Shown here piece by piece: positions 62,527 to 64,000 of a stretch of DNA of 64,000 nucleotides. Both the position numbers and the translations under genes were made by a program. A model generated the notes under the pieces. That model saw nothing but the letters and a program-made list of their open reading frames with translations, did not search any database and was not told where the DNA came from. Position 1 is the first letter of the stretch; every line of letters starts with the position of its first letter. Source of the DNA: Rhizobiaceae bacterium (GTDB lineage Bacteria > Pseudomonadota > Alphaproteobacteria > Rhizobiales > Rhizobiaceae); NCBI GenBank assembly GCA_028281105.1, contig JANQKQ010000004.1, positions 1 to 64,000 of the forward strand, given 5' to 3'.

Positions 62527-62593
62527 AGCACTTGGCTTCGCTTGCCCCGACTCGGATTTGGGCTAAGATGGCCGCAAGGGAGAGAGACCAGCC

Positions 62594-64000
62594 ATGAACC
62601 TGCAGGTTCCGGTCGGCGGAAGCGAGCACGAGTTCGACCACGCCGCCTTCGACGGTTGCGATACGATGGCGAAGCTGTTCGCCAGGCGATGCCGGCAATA
62701 TGGGTCGCGCACCGCCCATCGCGAGAAGGACTTCGGTATCTGGAAAGCCCATTCCTGGGACGATTACTACAATCGGTCCAAATGGATCGGCCTGGCGCTT
62801 TCCAAGCTGGGGCTGAAGCGCGGCCAGGTGGTTTCGATCCTTTCCGAAGACAACAAAGAGTGGCTGTATTTCGACATGGCCGCCGCCTGCATGGGTGCGA
62901 TTCCTTCGGGCGTCTACACCACCGATTCAGCCTCGCAGCTGGCCTATCTGGTCAACGATTCCGACACCCAGTTCCTGGTGGTCGAGAATGACGAGCAGCT
63001 CGACAAGTTCCTCGAGGCGCGCGACGACATGAAGGGGCTGAAGAAGGTCATCGTCATCGACCGCGATGGCCTGCGCGAGTTCGACGACCCGCAGGTGATG
63101 TTCCTCGAAGAGCTATACGAGATCGGCCGGGCAGAGGCGGAAAAACACCCTAACAAGTTCGAAAAAGAGATCGAAAAGAGCAGGCCGGAAGACGTGCGCA
63201 TGCTGATCTACACCTCGGGTACCACCGGCAAACCCAAGGGCGCGATGATCACCCATGCCAACATCGTGTTCCAGTTGAATTCAGGCTACAGCCTGCTGGA
63301 AGCGCGCGAGAGCGACGAACTGCTGTGCTTCCTGCCGCTGTGCCACGTGGTCGAGCGGTTCTTCACGGTGGAAACCCAGCTCGCCATCGGGCTGACGGTC
63401 AATTTCGCCGAAAGCCCGGAAACGGTGTTCGAGAACCTACAGGAGGTCTCGCCGCATATTTTCATCGCGGTGCCCAGGCTGTGGGAGAAGATTTATTCTC
63501 GGTTGCAGATCATGCGCAAGGAGGCGACCGGCCTGGGTCGGTGGGCGATGGACCGGGCGATCGACGCCGGGCTGAAGCGGGCGGAGTTCGACATGGCCGG
63601 CGAGCCGGTTCCGGCGGGCGTGCAGTTGCGCTACAGGGTTTGGGACTTTCTGGTGCTCGCCAACCTGCGCCGGCTCATCGGCATGGACCGGGCCTATCGT
63701 GGCGGGACGGGAGCCGCGCCGATCTCGCCCGATCTGCTGAAATGGTTCTGGGCCATCGGCGTACCCGTCCTTGAAGCCTTCGGCCAGACCGAGAGCTCGG
63801 GCGTGGCCACGTGCAACACCTTCGCGCACAACAAGCTGGGCAGCATCGGCCGCGCGGTGCCCGGCGCGGATGCGCGCATTGCACCCGACGGCGAGATTCA
63901 GTTGCACGGCCCGCACGTCTTCAAAGGCTACTGGAACCAGCCGGAGAAAACCGACGAAGCGTTCACCGAGGATGGCTGGCTGAAGACCGGCGATGTGGGC
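62594..64000 (+). CDS. AMP-forming long-chain-type acyl-CoA synthetase, 5' part (runs off window)
   Basis: 469 codons are open to the last base without a stop. AMP-binding signature YTSGTTGKPKGAM (around 214-226), FLPLCHVVERF, FGQTESSG (A5-type motif) and WLKTGDVG at the window edge. The pattern (VPRLWEKIYSRLQ, long linker) is that of long-chain/aromatic acyl-CoA synthetases that commonly follow LivHMGF genes. It would activate an imported carboxylic acid with ATP and CoA. Starts 67 bp after livF with ggagag upstream. The C-terminal domain is outside the window. Confidence 0.9.
   Translation, partial: MNLQVPVGGSEHEFDHAAFDGCDTMAKLFARRCRQYGSRTAHREKDFGIWKAHSWDDYYNRSKWIGLALSKLGLKRGQVVSILSEDNKEWLYFDMAAACMGAIPSGVYTTDSASQLAYLVNDSDTQFLVVENDEQLDKFLEARDDMKGLKKVIVIDRDGLREFDDPQVMFLEELYEIGRAEAEKHPNKFEKEIEKSRPEDVRMLIYTSGTTGKPKGAMITHANIVFQLNSGYSLLEARESDELLCFLPLCHVVERFFTVETQLAIGLTVNFAESPETVFENLQEVSPHIFIAVPRLWEKIYSRLQIMRKEATGLGRWAMDRAIDAGLKRAEFDMAGEPVPAGVQLRYRVWDFLVLANLRRLIGMDRAYRGGTGAAPISPDLLKWFWAIGVPVLEAFGQTESSGVATCNTFAHNKLGSIGRAVPGADARIAPDGEIQLHGPHVFKGYWNQPEKTDEAFTEDGWLKTGDVG

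Overview
This is a GC-rich, densely coded chromosomal segment. Gene content, codon use and junction style (many ATGA/GTGA overlaps) look alphaproteobacterial, most likely Hyphomicrobiales (Rhizobiales). Pointers to that group are the CobW-CobN-CobO order behind a cobalamin riboswitch, the fused carnitine dehydrogenase/thioesterase with a BKACE partner, and the 98-bp palindromic intergenic repeats. The genus is not identifiable from the sequence alone. No tRNA, rRNA, IS element or CRISPR array was seen.

Layout. (1) 1-14.6 kb: the C-terminal 2,370 or so residues of a giant secreted adhesin (C-type lectin domain, two blocks of seven ~60-residue repeats, Ig/cadherin-like modules, Ca-binding and type I secretion C-terminus). 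It is followed by a CHASE2 adenylate cyclase and, convergently, a complete type I secretion system (TolC, LapB-type ABC exporter, HlyD-type fusion protein). (2) 14.8-18.4 kb: a CoxG-like protein, an L,D-transpeptidase and an alkaline-phosphatase-superfamily enzyme. (3) 18.5-30.5 kb: a carnitine/betaine-type catabolic cluster (BKACE, L-carnitine dehydrogenase-thioesterase, HAD hydrolase, acyl-CoA dehydrogenase, DUF2161 nuclease-like protein, NDP-forming acyl-CoA ligase, CaiD-like hydratase, two SDRs, an AMACR/CaiB-family protein and a PfkB kinase). (4) 30.5-55.1 kb: an almost complete cobalamin pathway in four blocks: cobQ; riboswitch-cobU-cobW-cobN-cobO; cbiX-cobH-cobL-cobI-cbiG/cobJ-cobM with convergent cbiD-cobK; cobA-cobB-cobD-cbiB with convergent cobT-cobS-cobC. 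A small island of three non-cob genes (TerB-like, a secreted orphan, a coiled-coil orphan) sits between two of them. (5) 55.4-64 kb: a single-chain reductive dehalogenase fused to its own flavin/2Fe-2S reductase (BhbA-like), then a LivHMGF branched-chain-type ABC transporter and the start of an AMP-forming acyl-CoA synthetase that runs off the window.

How it fits together. The dehalogenase family needs cobalamin, and the gene lies directly beside the lower-ligand genes (cobT, cobS, cobC) of a pathway encoded over the preceding 25 kb. Two regulatory details suggest that this pathway has changed recently. Downstream of the canonical cobalamin riboswitch, two tiny reading frames look like wrecked copies of the cobalt-transport genes cbtB and cbtA. 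Upstream of the cbiX operon there is what looks like only the 5' half of a second cobalamin riboswitch. The pathway is also mosaic: it has an early cobalt chelatase (CbiX) with CbiG and CbiD, alongside the late chelatase subunit CobN, whose partners CobS/CobT (chelatase type) are not in the window.

Repeats. Four exactly 98-bp intergenic palindromes of one family occur, two in each orientation. Two of them are nested inside a second, outer palindromic repeat family. Family assignments come from motif recognition and recalled family knowledge; no database search was possible.
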